Below, one piece after another: positions 16,286-24,240 of a stretch of DNA of 64,000 nucleotides (position 1 is the first letter of the stretch; every line of letters starts with the position of its first letter). The notes beneath the pieces were generated by a model. That model did no database searches. It saw nothing but the letters and a program-made list of their open reading frames with translations, and was not told the DNA's origin. The DNA comes from an uncultured Oscillospiraceae bacterium. Its GTDB lineage: Bacteria; Bacillota; Clostridia; Oscillospirales; Acutalibacteraceae. The stretch is from contig UQFO01000002.1 in assembly GCA_900540275.1 (NCBI GenBank), positions 124,001 to 188,000 of the forward strand, in the 5' to 3' direction. The position numbers were made by a program, and so were the translations under genes.

Positions 16286-17041
16286 ATGAATACAAGCATA
16301 CAATACCATATTGGCCTGTCTGAGAACGAAGGCGCGCGCTATGCAATCCTTCCGGGAGACCCGGGACGGGTAAAAGAAATCGCGCAATACCTGGAGCAGC
16401 CTGCTTTTGTCGCGCAGAATAGGGAATTCACAACGTTTTCCGGTATTCTGGCGGGGAAAAGGGTTCTCGTGACGTCTACCGGAATTGGCGGCCCCTCGGC
16501 GGCGATTGCGCTGGAGGAACTCTCACATATCGGTGTGGATGCGATTATACGCGTCGGCACCTGCGGCGGTATGCAAAAGCATGTCAGCGTGGGCGATTTA
16601 ATCCTGCCTACCGCCGCTGTCCGCATGGAGGGGACTTCACGGGAATATATGCCTATTGAGTACCCCGCCGCCGCCGATTTTTCTATAATAAGCACGCTTT
16701 CACAAGCGGCTAGGGAAAACGCACTGCCGTACCATACGGGCGTAATACAGTCAAAGGATTCCTTCTATGGGCAGCACAATCCAGACAGTATGCCTGTTTC
16801 TGACGCGCTTAAAAACAAATGGCTGGCGTGGACAAAAGCGGGCGTGCTTGCATCTGAAATGGAATGCGCGGCGCTCTTTACCGTGGCGGCCGTCAGGGGA
16901 ATAAGAGCAGGCGCCGTGCTGACCGCACTGTGGAACCAGGAAAACGGGGAAGACAGCAAGGGCAAAATCCCAGCCTCCGATAACGCGATTCGTACAGCGG
17001 TAGATGCGCTTTCTTATATCATCAGGAACGACAAGACATGA
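16286..17041 (+). CDS. udp: Uridine phosphorylase
   Basis: Splits uridine with phosphate into uracil and ribose 1-phosphate for pyrimidine salvage. I start at ATG 16286, six bases after AGGTGG; the upstream TTG at 16280 lies against the site. 251 residues, normal for the family. Motifs: ILPGDPGRVKEIA (phosphate loop, about residues 20-32), STGIGGPSAAIALEEL, IIRVGTCGGMQ, and ASEMECAALFTVA with the Glu that contacts ribose. The PNP/UDP phosphorylase-1 fold is clear. The stop overlaps a possible ATG (ATGA at 17038), but the frame that starts there is short and doubtful. Confidence 0.92.
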   Translation: MNTSIQYHIGLSENEGARYAILPGDPGRVKEIAQYLEQPAFVAQNREFTTFSGILAGKRVLVTSTGIGGPSAAIALEELSHIGVDAIIRVGTCGGMQKHVSVGDLILPTAAVRMEGTSREYMPIEYPAAADFSIISTLSQAARENALPYHTGVIQSKDSFYGQHNPDSMPVSDALKNKWLAWTKAGVLASEMECAALFTVAAVRGIRAGAVLTALWNQENGEDSKGKIPASDNAIRTAVDALSYIIRNDKT

Positions 17042-17251
17042 ATGAAAGCAGTATTTGCTCCCTGGATTTTTGGGAGACAGCCTATGAAAACGGCCCCCTC
17101 ATAAACAGGCCGAGACGGGAGCGAAGAAACGTACCGTGTATCAATTTATCCGCTCTTTTGTTTATTTTTTGATTTTCTTTCTTACCTGTTTGTCGTATGT
17201 GTGTATTTTTCTGCATAATCATAAATGTAACATGAGTTGGGGTGTGATGTT

Positions 17252-18001
17252 TTGGTTATTCGCAGAAAAACGCTGGTTATTTATTCCATTATCCTTGTGG
17301 TGGCAATCACCGCGATGGCGCTAATGGGCAATGCGTTTCAGACAGTTGCGGTAAAGGCGCAGGCGACGAACGCCATTCCGGCCGCTCCAAAGCTTGTCAT
17401 CGACGCGGGGCACGGCGGGGAAGACGGGGGAGCGGTAAGCGCCGACGGAACAATGGAAAAGGACATTAATCTCGATATTGCCCTGCGCCTGCAAAAGCTG
17501 CTTGTTATAAGCGGATGTGACGTTATATTGACGCGTGACAGGGACACCGCAATTTATGAGGAAGGCAGCGACAGCCTGAAATCAAAAAAGGTTTCTGACA
17601 TGAAAAAGAGGCTTTCGATTTTTAATGAGGACACGGAGCAAACCGTTATCAGTATTCATCAGAATAAATTCCCGCAAACACAGTACAGCGGGACACAGGT
17701 GTTCTATTCCGGACAAAAGCAGGAGAGTAATCTGTTGGCGGAAAGCATTAGGGCGTCGGTTGTCGGGATGCTGCAGCCGCAAAATACCAGGGAAACGAAA
17801 AAGGCCGATAAAAACATTTACCTGCTCTATAATGCAAAGGTTCCCGCGGTTATTGTGGAATGCGGGTTCCTGTCGAACGAAGAAGAGCTTGCAAAGCTGA
17901 AAACAGAGGAATACCGCCAGGAAATGGCGTTTGCCATCTATTGCGGGTATCTCAATTACTATAATCAGAACCAACAGGGAAGTAACAAACAGACGGAGTG
18001 A
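17252..18001 (+). CDS. cwlD: N-acetylmuramoyl-L-alanine amidase CwlD (spore cortex)
   Basis: Removes the peptide from muramic acid so that muramic delta-lactam can form in the spore cortex. I choose TTG 17252, seven bases after GGGGTG; an earlier TTG at 17237 lacks a site. N-terminal signal anchor (LVIYSIILVVAITAMAL), then an Amidase_3 domain: zinc ligands His in VIDAGHGGEDGG, Glu in EKDINLD and His in VISIHQN, with the catalytic Glu in IVECGFLSN. Length (about 249) is normal for CwlD. It stops 4 bases before radA. Presence supports a spore-forming host. Confidence 0.88.
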   Translation: MVIRRKTLVIYSIILVVAITAMALMGNAFQTVAVKAQATNAIPAAPKLVIDAGHGGEDGGAVSADGTMEKDINLDIALRLQKLLVISGCDVILTRDRDTAIYEEGSDSLKSKKVSDMKKRLSIFNEDTEQTVISIHQNKFPQTQYSGTQVFYSGQKQESNLLAESIRASVVGMLQPQNTRETKKADKNIYLLYNAKVPAVIVECGFLSNEEELAKLKTEEYRQEMAFAIYCGYLNYYNQNQQGSNKQTE

Positions 18002-18005
18002 TTTT

Positions 18006-19385
18006 ATGCCACAAAAAATGAAAAGCGTTTATATTTGTTCGGAGTGCGGATATGAATCTGCAAAATGGTGCGGAAAGTGCCCGGGCTGCGGCCAGTGGAA
18101 TACGATGAATGAGGAATTCAAAGAATCCTCGAAGGTGTCTGCGGCCATTTCGAGCGTCCGCAGCTCATCCTATGCGCGCCCAATGCTTCTGCGTGAAATC
18201 AGCACACAGGATGAACAGCGCTATAAAACGGGCTCTGCGGAGCTTGACCGTGTGCTCGGCGGGGGAATCGTCAAGGGCTCGCTTGTTCTTTTGGGCGGCG
18301 ACCCGGGCATAGGAAAATCGACTATACTTCTTCAAATATGCAACCATCTGGGCGGTACCCTGAAAATACTATATGTATCGGGTGAGGAATCCCGCCGGCA
18401 ATTAAAATTGCGCGCGACCCGACTCAATGTAGACAGTGATAATTTATTTATCGCAACAGAAACGGACGTTGAAATCGTTGCGGAGCTGATTAGAACGGAA
18501 AAGCCTGACCTTGTAATGGTCGATTCTATCCAAACAATGAATTTAACCGAGCTTTCTTCTTCGCCCGGCAGCGTAACGCAGGTACGCGAGTGCACCAACC
18601 TGCTGATGCGTACCGCGAAATCTCTTGAAATCCCTATTATTATTGTCGGCCACGTCAACAAGGACGGCGCGATTGCGGGGCCTAAGGTACTCGAGCATAT
18701 CGTCGACGCCGTGCTCTATTTTGAGGGCGATAAGCAGATGTCCTACCGAATCCTTCGCGCAGTAAAAAACCGTTATGGTTCGACCAACGAAATCGGCGTG
18801 TTCCAGATGAGCGACAGGGGGCTGATGGAAGTGGAAAACCCTTCCTTGATGCTCCTGTCAGGAAGGCCTAAGAACGTTTCCGGTACCTGTGTTGCCTGCG
18901 CAATGGAGGGTACCCGTCCTATCCTTGCGGAAATACAGGGCCTTGCAACGGCCACCGGCTTTGGAAATCCGCGCCGGATGTCTACCGGCTTCGACTATAA
19001 CCGCATGTCCCTTCTGCTCGCCGTGCTTGAAAAGCGCGCCGGCTATTTTTTCTCCAACGTAGACGCATTTCTCAATGTCGTCGGCGGTTTAAGGCTGGAT
19101 GAGCCCGCAGTAGACCTCGCCGTAGCAATGGCGCTCGTCAGCAGCCTGAAGGACATGCCTGTTTATGAGGACGCGCTTGCCTTTGGAGAAATCGGGTTAG
19201 CGGGTGAAATCCGGAGCGTATCGCATGCGGAGCAGAGGATAGCGGAAGCCCAGAGACTGGGCTTCCGGCGCTGTGTTTTGCCGTACCACAATTTAAAATC
19301 AATCGGCTCTGATTTGAAAGAAAAAATCGATTTAATCGGCGTGAAAAATATCCGCGAGGCTTTTGAAGCGCTCGCGGGCCGGTAA
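18006..19385 (+). CDS. radA: DNA repair protein RadA (Sms)
   Basis: 460 residues from ATG 18006 (CGGAGTG upstream; earlier in-frame ATG lies inside cwlD). N-terminal zinc finger CSECGYESAKWCGKCPGCG, RecA-like ATPase with Walker A GGDPGIGKST (about residues 98-107), the RadA signature KNRYGSTNEIG, and a C-terminal Lon-like domain (LAVAMALVSSL). RadA is a branch-migration helicase acting on recombination intermediates. It is co-directional with cwlD. The 3' end overlaps the convergent small gene by 54 bases. Confidence 0.97.
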   Translation: MPQKMKSVYICSECGYESAKWCGKCPGCGQWNTMNEEFKESSKVSAAISSVRSSSYARPMLLREISTQDEQRYKTGSAELDRVLGGGIVKGSLVLLGGDPGIGKSTILLQICNHLGGTLKILYVSGEESRRQLKLRATRLNVDSDNLFIATETDVEIVAELIRTEKPDLVMVDSIQTMNLTELSSSPGSVTQVRECTNLLMRTAKSLEIPIIIVGHVNKDGAIAGPKVLEHIVDAVLYFEGDKQMSYRILRAVKNRYGSTNEIGVFQMSDRGLMEVENPSLMLLSGRPKNVSGTCVACAMEGTRPILAEIQGLATATGFGNPRRMSTGFDYNRMSLLLAVLEKRAGYFFSNVDAFLNVVGGLRLDEPAVDLAVAMALVSSLKDMPVYEDALAFGEIGLAGEIRSVSHAEQRIAEAQRLGFRRCVLPYHNLKSIGSDLKEKIDLIGVKNIREAFEALAGR

Positions 19386-19517
19386 TTCTTTTTCCTGCGC
19401 AATATAATAGACGCAGCCTTTTTCCGCATTGACATTCGTTACAACCGAAGCTTTTTCCAAGTTGCAATAACCGTCTTTTTGGTAAATACAGTCACAGTCG
19501 CACGGTATTAATGTCAT
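19332..19517 (-). CDS. Small Cys-rich protein, 61 aa
   Basis: ATG at 19517 with GGGAG eight bases upstream; an in-frame codon at 19586 has no site. Residues 5-20 carry CDCDCIYQKDGYC, and another Cys occurs in EKGCVYY: a pattern seen in short clostridial proteins often mis-annotated as hydroxymyristoyl-ACP dehydratase, and reminiscent of DUF1540 metal-binding peptides. Probably binds a metal; function unknown. It runs into the 3' end of radA, so the two transcripts overlap by at least 54 bases. Confidence 0.7.
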   Translation of the reverse strand: MTLIPCDCDCIYQKDGYCNLEKASVVTNVNAEKGCVYYIAQEKELPARERFKSLADIFHAD

Positions 19518-19761
19518 ACAATCATCTCCCTCTTCATAGCGCCTCAAAATTAAAGTTTCGAGGCAAACGCAGCGTTGAAAACGCAAAATAACGCAATCTC
19601 ACATCGTTTGTAAAAGCATGCCGCAGCTTTTTAAGTAAAGAATTGCTATCTGTTTTTATAATGAAGAAACAAAGGCAAAATATACACATTGCGGGAAAGA
19701 AAATTCATTCATAAAATCTTCTTCTCATCTAATAATAAAACGGAGATAAGGAGATGGTGAG

Positions 19762-20814
19762 ATGAAGAAATATATTGCGCTTGCGATTGCTACCGTCATA
19801 ATGATTGCGGGTATTCTTTTTTCGGGCAGCGCTGTCATGCAGTCCGTGCCTTTTGTTTCCGTATATAAAGCCGCGCCTACCACAATAGAAGAAACCGTTG
19901 TCTGCACTGGGAAAGTGGAGTATTGTGAAAGCAGGGAAGCGCGCACCATTACCGGCGGAACCGTTTCAAAGGTATATGTTTCTCGAGGAGATAAAGTAAA
20001 AGCCGGAGACAAGCTTTGCGATATCGCGCTTACCTCTTCCAAAGGCAGCGAAGAAACAAAAAGCGCATTGAGCACACAGGAAATCTACCAGGCGGTGCTA
20101 AACGGGAATTACAGTGTGCTCGACAACTATGACGGTCTGCTGGAAAACGCAACGCAGCCAGACGGCTTTGCAAACGGCGAATCCATGACACAAACACTCA
20201 CTGCGCCCATCTCCGGTACAGTGGAAAAAGCCGATTGCTCGGAAAATGAATATCTTTCCCCAGGGGACAGCGCTTTTTCCATTGTTTCCGACGGGGACCT
20301 CCAGGTCGTCCTACCTGTCAGCGAGGTGAAAATCAGTGACATAAAAATTGGCCAGCCCGTTAAAATTACCGGAAGCGGCTTTAAAAACAGTACCTATAGC
20401 GGTAAGGTCACATCAATTGACGATGAAGCAAAACAGACGACTACAACCGCCGGGAAAGAAACGACTGTAGACGTCACTGTTAGCATAGAAAACCCCAAGG
20501 ATGACATCAAGCCCGGTTATACGGCAAAATGCTCCATTGTATCCTCTGTGAAATCGTCTGCGCTCGTTCTGCCATACCAATCGGTCAAGGCGGATGAGGA
20601 CGGCAAAGAATATGTATATATATACAAAAATGGAGTTGCAGTAAAAAAGTATATTACAACGGACGGCGAATATCCAAAGGGCCTTGAGGTTATAAAAGGA
20701 ATAGAGGCAAGCGACTATATTATCACCAATCCCGACGGCGTGCGAAACAAGGCTGCCGTAAAGCTTAACCAACAGAGTAACGCTTCAGAAAGCGCGGTGG
20801 AAGGCAATGCTTGA
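19762..20814 (+). CDS. HlyD/MacA-type efflux adaptor
   Basis: 350 residues with an N-terminal signal anchor (IALAIATVIMIAGILFSG). A biotinyl-lipoyl-like half (GGTVSKVYVSRGDKVKAGDKL, about 70-90; TAPISGTVEKADCSENEYLS, about 150-170) and a beta-barrel region (VLPVSEVKISDIKIGQPVKI) show the membrane-fusion-protein fold. The hairpin between the lipoyl halves is short. In Firmicutes such adaptors work with a MacB-like permease and an ATPase; here the permease follows with an 8-base overlap. ATG with AAGGAGATGG upstream. Confidence 0.88.
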   Translation: MKKYIALAIATVIMIAGILFSGSAVMQSVPFVSVYKAAPTTIEETVVCTGKVEYCESREARTITGGTVSKVYVSRGDKVKAGDKLCDIALTSSKGSEETKSALSTQEIYQAVLNGNYSVLDNYDGLLENATQPDGFANGESMTQTLTAPISGTVEKADCSENEYLSPGDSAFSIVSDGDLQVVLPVSEVKISDIKIGQPVKITGSGFKNSTYSGKVTSIDDEAKQTTTTAGKETTVDVTVSIENPKDDIKPGYTAKCSIVSSVKSSALVLPYQSVKADEDGKEYVYIYKNGVAVKKYITTDGEYPKGLEVIKGIEASDYIITNPDGVRNKAAVKLNQQSNASESAVEGNA

Positions 20815-21991
20815 TTTGTTGTCCGGCGCGCTTAAAAACATTTGCAGGAAAAAGGGCAGGAGCTTTCTTACGATGTCCGGAATTGCAATCGGCGTAACTT
20901 CCGTTATTATTATAAGCTGTATCAGCTCCTGTGGAACTTCCGCTGTCAATAACGAGCTTGACAGCCTGGGGCTGGGCGGTCTTACTATCAGCGCAAAGGA
21001 AAACTCAGATTCGCCGCTATCCGACGACGAGCTCCAGACAATCCGCAGTGTGCCCGATGTCAAGGACGCGACGCCTGTATTAATACAAACGACCCAGGTA
21101 TACAGCCAGAATGAAAAGCAGAGCGCTTTCGTATGGGGAATCGATTCTGATGCGGGGGATACCGTTTCGCTTCAGCTCTTATACGGCCGTTTTCTGAATA
21201 AATCCGATATCGGCAGCTGCGCGAAGGTATGTATGGTCGATAAAACCTTTGCGCAGTCTATTTATCAGCGGGATAATATTGTTGGCAAGAACATCTCAGT
21301 CCAATGCGGCGCCGTAATGGAGGAATATAAGGTAATCGGCGTGATAAAGACAGGAAGCGGCCTGCTGCAAAACGCAATGGGAACCTATCTCCCAAATTTT
21401 ATTTACGCCCCATATACCACAGTACGGGAAGCGACCGGAACACAGGGCTATCATCAAATTATAACCCGTGCGAGTGACGGGTCGGATTTGGACGCACTTG
21501 GAAAAAGTATTGTGCGAAAACTGAATGATACCTCTGGTTTGGACGACGGATATACCGCGAACAACCTGGCAAAGCAAAGGGATATCCTGCTCAATATTCT
21601 CGATATCGTCACCTTAATCCTGACCTGTGTGGGCGCGGTTTCCCTGATTGTGGCGAGCTTAAGTATAATGACGGTCATGCTTGTATCCGTAAGCGAGCGC
21701 ACAAGGGAAATTGGAATTAAGAAATCAATCGGTGCAAAAAAAACAACAATTATGCTTGAGTTTCTTTCAGAAGCCGGCTTGATTTCTTTGCTCGGCTGTT
21801 TAGTTGGGGTTGTGTTGGGCCTTGCGGTTTCTTTTGCCGGTGCAGGCATGTTTCAAATGACCTTGAATCTAAACGCAGGCGTTTTACTGTTTACGTGTGT
21901 ATTTTCCCTGTTGACTGGTGTCGTCTTTGGCGTATATCCGGCAATGAAGGCCGCTAATCTTAAACCGGTGACAGCCTTGAGAAGTGAATAA
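20807..21991 (+). CDS. MacB/FtsX-type ABC transporter permease (no ATPase domain)
   Basis: 394 residues. TM1 at about 18-40 (SFLTMSGIAIGVTSVIII), a MacB periplasmic-core-type extracellular domain to about 260, then three helices at about 265-385 with the FtsX signature SERTREIGIKKSIGAKK. The ATP-binding domain that MacB carries at its N-terminus is absent, and no separate ATPase gene lies in this window next to it. So the transporter must borrow an ATPase encoded elsewhere, or the locus has lost it. Likely exports a peptide or lipophilic compound; substrate unknown. Confidence 0.88.
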   Translation: MLDLLSGALKNICRKKGRSFLTMSGIAIGVTSVIIISCISSCGTSAVNNELDSLGLGGLTISAKENSDSPLSDDELQTIRSVPDVKDATPVLIQTTQVYSQNEKQSAFVWGIDSDAGDTVSLQLLYGRFLNKSDIGSCAKVCMVDKTFAQSIYQRDNIVGKNISVQCGAVMEEYKVIGVIKTGSGLLQNAMGTYLPNFIYAPYTTVREATGTQGYHQIITRASDGSDLDALGKSIVRKLNDTSGLDDGYTANNLAKQRDILLNILDIVTLILTCVGAVSLIVASLSIMTVMLVSVSERTREIGIKKSIGAKKTTIMLEFLSEAGLISLLGCLVGVVLGLAVSFAGAGMFQMTLNLNAGVLLFTCVFSLLTGVVFGVYPAMKAANLKPVTALRSE

Positions 21992-22006
21992 ATATATTTA
22001 ATTTTT

Positions 22007-22035
22007 TTGACTTGTAACTAAAAAGGTGTAAATTA
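22007..22035 (+). promoter_or_regulatory. Candidate promoter of the DUF6873 gene
   Basis: TTGACT (22007-22012), 17-base spacer ending in TGT, then AAATTA (22030-22035). Transcription would begin at or a few bases before the ATG at 22041. The -10 is poor. Confidence 0.35.
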
Positions 22036-22040
22036 TTATC

Positions 22041-22796
22041 ATGCATTTTTTATTTGACGCGAACCTTCCGCAGTCGCCTGTACTAACGGTTATAATATCA
22101 GGTGAATACCCGCGTTTTATCAATAGGGTAGAGGAGTTGGGAATCCGTGCAGTTCAAACGAGGCCCTGTTTTTCAATGCCTTTTCCTGAGCGTTATCACG
22201 CAGATATGCAATGCCTGTATTTGGGGCGGGAGCAGCTCATAGTCTTAAGGGAATGCCGTGCGCTCCAGGATAGGCTTAGAGAAAGAGGCATTCCTTTTAT
22301 TAAAGCAGTAAACAATATAGCCGCCAACGAATATCCATATCATGTTTTGCTGAACAGCCTTGTTATGAAGCGGCATATTTTCTGCAATAAAAAGTATGCC
22401 GATCCAAAAATTTTAGAAGTTTGCGAAAAAAATAGCATAGAGATTATCACGGTGCGGCAAGGGTACGCACGATGCTCCGCAGCAGTTATTTCAGAAAACG
22501 CGTTGGTAACGGCAGATGAATCAATTTACCGCTCCGCTGTTAAGCTGGGGTACGATGTTTTAAAGATACAAGAAGGCCATATTAAGCTTCCGGGCTTTTC
22601 ACATGGATTTATTGGAGGCTGCTGCGCATTGCTGGAAAGCGGTCAGCTATTTTTTACGGGAGATATAACACAGCATCCGGATTATGATGTCATTAAAAAT
22701 TTTGCGCGAAATCACGGCGTATATCTAAATTCGCTGGACAAATGTGAACTTACGGATATTGGCGGCATGGTTTTATTAACGGAAAAAGAAGAATAA
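22041..22796 (+). CDS. DUF6873 family protein (GME/amidinotransferase-like fold)
   Basis: 251 residues. The pattern QGYARCSAAVISENALVTAD (about 145-164), IKLPGFSHGFIGGCCALL and FFTGDITQHPDYDVI (about 212-226) is that of the clostridial DUF6873 family, which is predicted to have the guanidino-group-modifying-enzyme fold. Catalytic function is not established. There is no clear ribosome site; AAGGTG lies 12 bases before the ATG. It stands alone, followed by the palindromic repeat at 22829. Confidence 0.75.
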   Translation: MHFLFDANLPQSPVLTVIISGEYPRFINRVEELGIRAVQTRPCFSMPFPERYHADMQCLYLGREQLIVLRECRALQDRLRERGIPFIKAVNNIAANEYPYHVLLNSLVMKRHIFCNKKYADPKILEVCEKNSIEIITVRQGYARCSAAVISENALVTADESIYRSAVKLGYDVLKIQEGHIKLPGFSHGFIGGCCALLESGQLFFTGDITQHPDYDVIKNFARNHGVYLNSLDKCELTDIGGMVLLTEKEE

Positions 22797-22830
22797 CTAT
22801 GTTTGTGACTTTATCGGTTATAAGAAAAAT

Positions 22831-22859
22831 TTGCAGTTATGTGTTAGCTGCTATATAAT
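22831..22859 (+). promoter_or_regulatory. Inward promoter in left arm of the palindromic element
   Basis: TTGCAG (22831-22836), 17-base spacer, TATAAT (22854-22859). The same boxes and spacing occur in copy 2 and, on the other strand, in the right arm. Confidence 0.6.
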
Positions 22860-22946
22860 TATTAGAGGTCAGGAAAGCAAACTAAATTTAACGTGAGGTA
22901 AAATTGGCGTTATCTGATATAGGGAACACGCACAAAAAAACAGAGC

Positions 22947-22978
22947 GACATATACAAAATTAATATTTTGTATATGTC
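22947..22978. repeat. Central perfect hairpin of the palindromic element
   Basis: GACATATACAAAAT and ATTTTGTATATGTC, 14 bp each, loop TAAT. Found only in copy 1. Confidence 0.85.
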
Positions 22979-23087
22979 AGGGGAGGAATTACAGTTTTTT
23001 CTTTCCCTGTATGAGCTGTTTTGTTAGATAAAAGCCGATTTTACCTCACGTCTTAATTTACCTTGTTGTTTTCCTGACATCCAGATA

Positions 23088-23116
23088 GTTATATATCAAC
23101 TTTCGGACATCTGCAA
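23088..23116 (-). promoter_or_regulatory. Inward promoter in right arm of the palindromic element
   Basis: On the minus strand: TTGCAG (23111-23116), 17-base spacer, TATAAC (23088-23093). Mirrors the left-arm promoter, so the palindrome could be transcribed from both ends. Confidence 0.5.
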
Positions 23117-23118
23117 AT

Positions 23119-23385
23119 ACTTCCTGCACAGCGGCAAGCTTTGCATAATCGCAACGGATGGAAAACGAACTGATACAAAAACAAAATATAATTTTGTTTT
23201 ATAAAAAGTGCGATAATGAACAGCACATGAAATTTATTGAAGACAACGCATCATATTACTCAAGCAGCAGATTTTCCAGTTCATTTTCTTTTCTGCGCTC
23301 CAAGGATTATATATCATATCGTTCTTCCATAAACACAGAAACCCAATCGTCTAAATATAAATCCGCATTATATCACTTTTTAAGA
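23119..23385. other. Stretch without a supported gene
   Basis: A 92-codon frame (23158-23436) exists on the plus strand but has no ribosome site, has a Ser/Arg-rich composition and runs through a terminator hairpin, so it is probably not a gene. The sequence is AT-rich. No other feature seen. Confidence 0.55.
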
Positions 23386-23410
23386 GCGAAGGCCGCAAGG
23401 CTTCGCCTTT
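23386..23410 (+). terminator. Terminator-like hairpin with GCAA tetraloop
   Basis: GCGAAG (23386-23391) pairs with CTTCGC (23401-23406), then two more C-G pairs around loop GCAA, followed by CTTTT. It could end a transcript that starts in the palindromic element. Confidence 0.65.
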
Positions 23411-23414
23411 TGTC

Positions 23415-23443
23415 TTTACAAGCGGTTGTTTTTTGAGTATAAT
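23415..23443 (+). promoter_or_regulatory. Promoter of the DUF2726 gene
   Basis: TTTACA (23415-23420), 17-base spacer, TATAAT (23438-23443); 37 bases before the ATG. Confidence 0.75.
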
Positions 23444-23480
23444 AGAAAACAAATGTATATAACAATATGAGGTTATAAAA

Positions 23481-24065
23481 ATGTACTTTTTAATTTTTAT
23501 TTTAGCTATTATAATAATACCTGTTATTGTAGTTCAGGCGAATAAAAGTTCACAAAAAAAGAAAAGACCACCTAGCTTTACATATACAAATTATCAAGCA
23601 CCACAGCCACAAAAACAACCACAAATTAATTTTCAACCTATGAATAATGGAGTTTATCCATACAGAAAAAATAATTTACTGACTACTAATGAACGATTAT
23701 TTTATCAAAGGTTAAAGCCAATAACAGATAAATATAATTTACATATAATTAGTAAAGTAAGAGTTGCGGACTTGGTTCTTCCCTTTGACCATCTAGATAA
23801 ACGAGATTGGCAATTTTATTTCAACAAGATAAAATCAAAACATGTGGACTTTGTTTTATGTGACCCCTTCAATTTACAGCCTAAACTTATCGTTGAACTA
23901 AACGATGCAAGCCATCAAAGAACAGATAGAAAAGAACGTGACCTATTTTTAAATAATGTATTCGTAAAAGCTGGAATCCCAATAATTTATGTAATGAACA
24001 CGAATGAAATTGAAACACATATTTGCAGAGAATTAAATATTAAAAAAGAGACGATACAAAGTTAA
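23481..24065 (+). CDS. DUF2726 protein, membrane-anchored nuclease-like
   Basis: 194 residues. N-terminal membrane segment (FLIFILAIIIIPVIVVQ), a Pro/Gln-rich linker (about 35-60), then a DUF2726 domain (about 67-185): VADLVLP, HVDFVLCD and LIVELNDASHQ suggest a restriction-endonuclease-like core (D...ExN/K type), followed by ERDLFLNNVFVKAGIPIIYV. The family is often fused to topoisomerase or helicase parts and is taken to bind or cut nucleic acid; activity is not proven. The gene is clearly more AT-rich than its neighbours and lies between two copies of a repeat, so recent acquisition is likely. Confidence 0.78.
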   Translation: MYFLIFILAIIIIPVIVVQANKSSQKKKRPPSFTYTNYQAPQPQKQPQINFQPMNNGVYPYRKNNLLTTNERLFYQRLKPITDKYNLHIISKVRVADLVLPFDHLDKRDWQFYFNKIKSKHVDFVLCDPFNLQPKLIVELNDASHQRTDRKERDLFLNNVFVKAGIPIIYVMNTNEIETHICRELNIKKETIQS

Positions 24066-24103
24066 AAGATAAAACCGCAAAGCCCCTGCCCTATTTTTCT
24101 TTA

Positions 24104-24230
24104 ATTTGCAGTTTTTAGATTAATAAGCTATAATTATAAAAAGTAAATAAAGAAAAAGAGGTAAAATCGGCTTTATCTAATACAAGGAATTCCTTACCCA
24201 TAAGAGCTGTTTTGTTAGATAAAAGCCGAT
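24104..24230. repeat. Palindromic element, copy 2 (right arm missing)
   Basis: Shares with copy 1 the ATTTGCAG end, the TTGCAG/TATAAT pair, GAGGTAAAATCGGC followed by TTATCT, and GAGCTGTTTTGTTAGATAAA followed by AGCCGAT. A 15-bp stem with one bulge forms between 24166-24180 and 24215-24230; its loop has the perfect palindrome AAGGAATTCCTT (24184-24195). The match to copy 1 stops at GCCGAT, ten bases before the recombinase start codon, and the outer right arm is missing. Confidence 0.8.
24106..24134 (+). promoter_or_regulatory. Promoter in copy 2, probably driving the recombinase gene
   Basis: TTGCAG (24106-24111), 17-base spacer, TATAAT (24129-24134), reading toward the gene at 24241. The 5' leader would be about 100 bases and hold the repeat hairpin. 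Confidence 0.65.
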
Positions 24231-24240
24231 AGATATTCAA

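Larger units (their letters stand above)
22829..23118. repeat. Large imperfect palindromic element, copy 1
   Basis: Both ends carry ATTTGCAG in opposite orientation (22829-22836; complement 23111-23118). Inner matching arms include GTCAGGAAA (22868-22876 / 23070-23078) and ACGTGAGGTAAAAT (22891-22904 / 23038-23051), with GGC-TTATCT continuing the pairing and AGGGAA/TTCCCT (22921-22926 / 23003-23008) further in. A separate perfect 14-bp hairpin (22947-22978, loop TAAT) fills the centre. The whole is about 290 bp and has no gene. A related copy is at 24104-24230. It could be a MITE or a structured RNA gene. Confidence 0.85.

Noticed and set aside
17038..17172. 44-codon frame overlapping the udp stop (ATGA)
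   Set aside because: Coupling is possible, but the product has no recognisable pattern and no ribosome site; not supported enough.
23158..23436. 92-codon frame between the repeat and the DUF2726 gene
   Set aside because: No ribosome site, low-complexity Ser/Arg composition, and it crosses a hairpin terminator and the next promoter.
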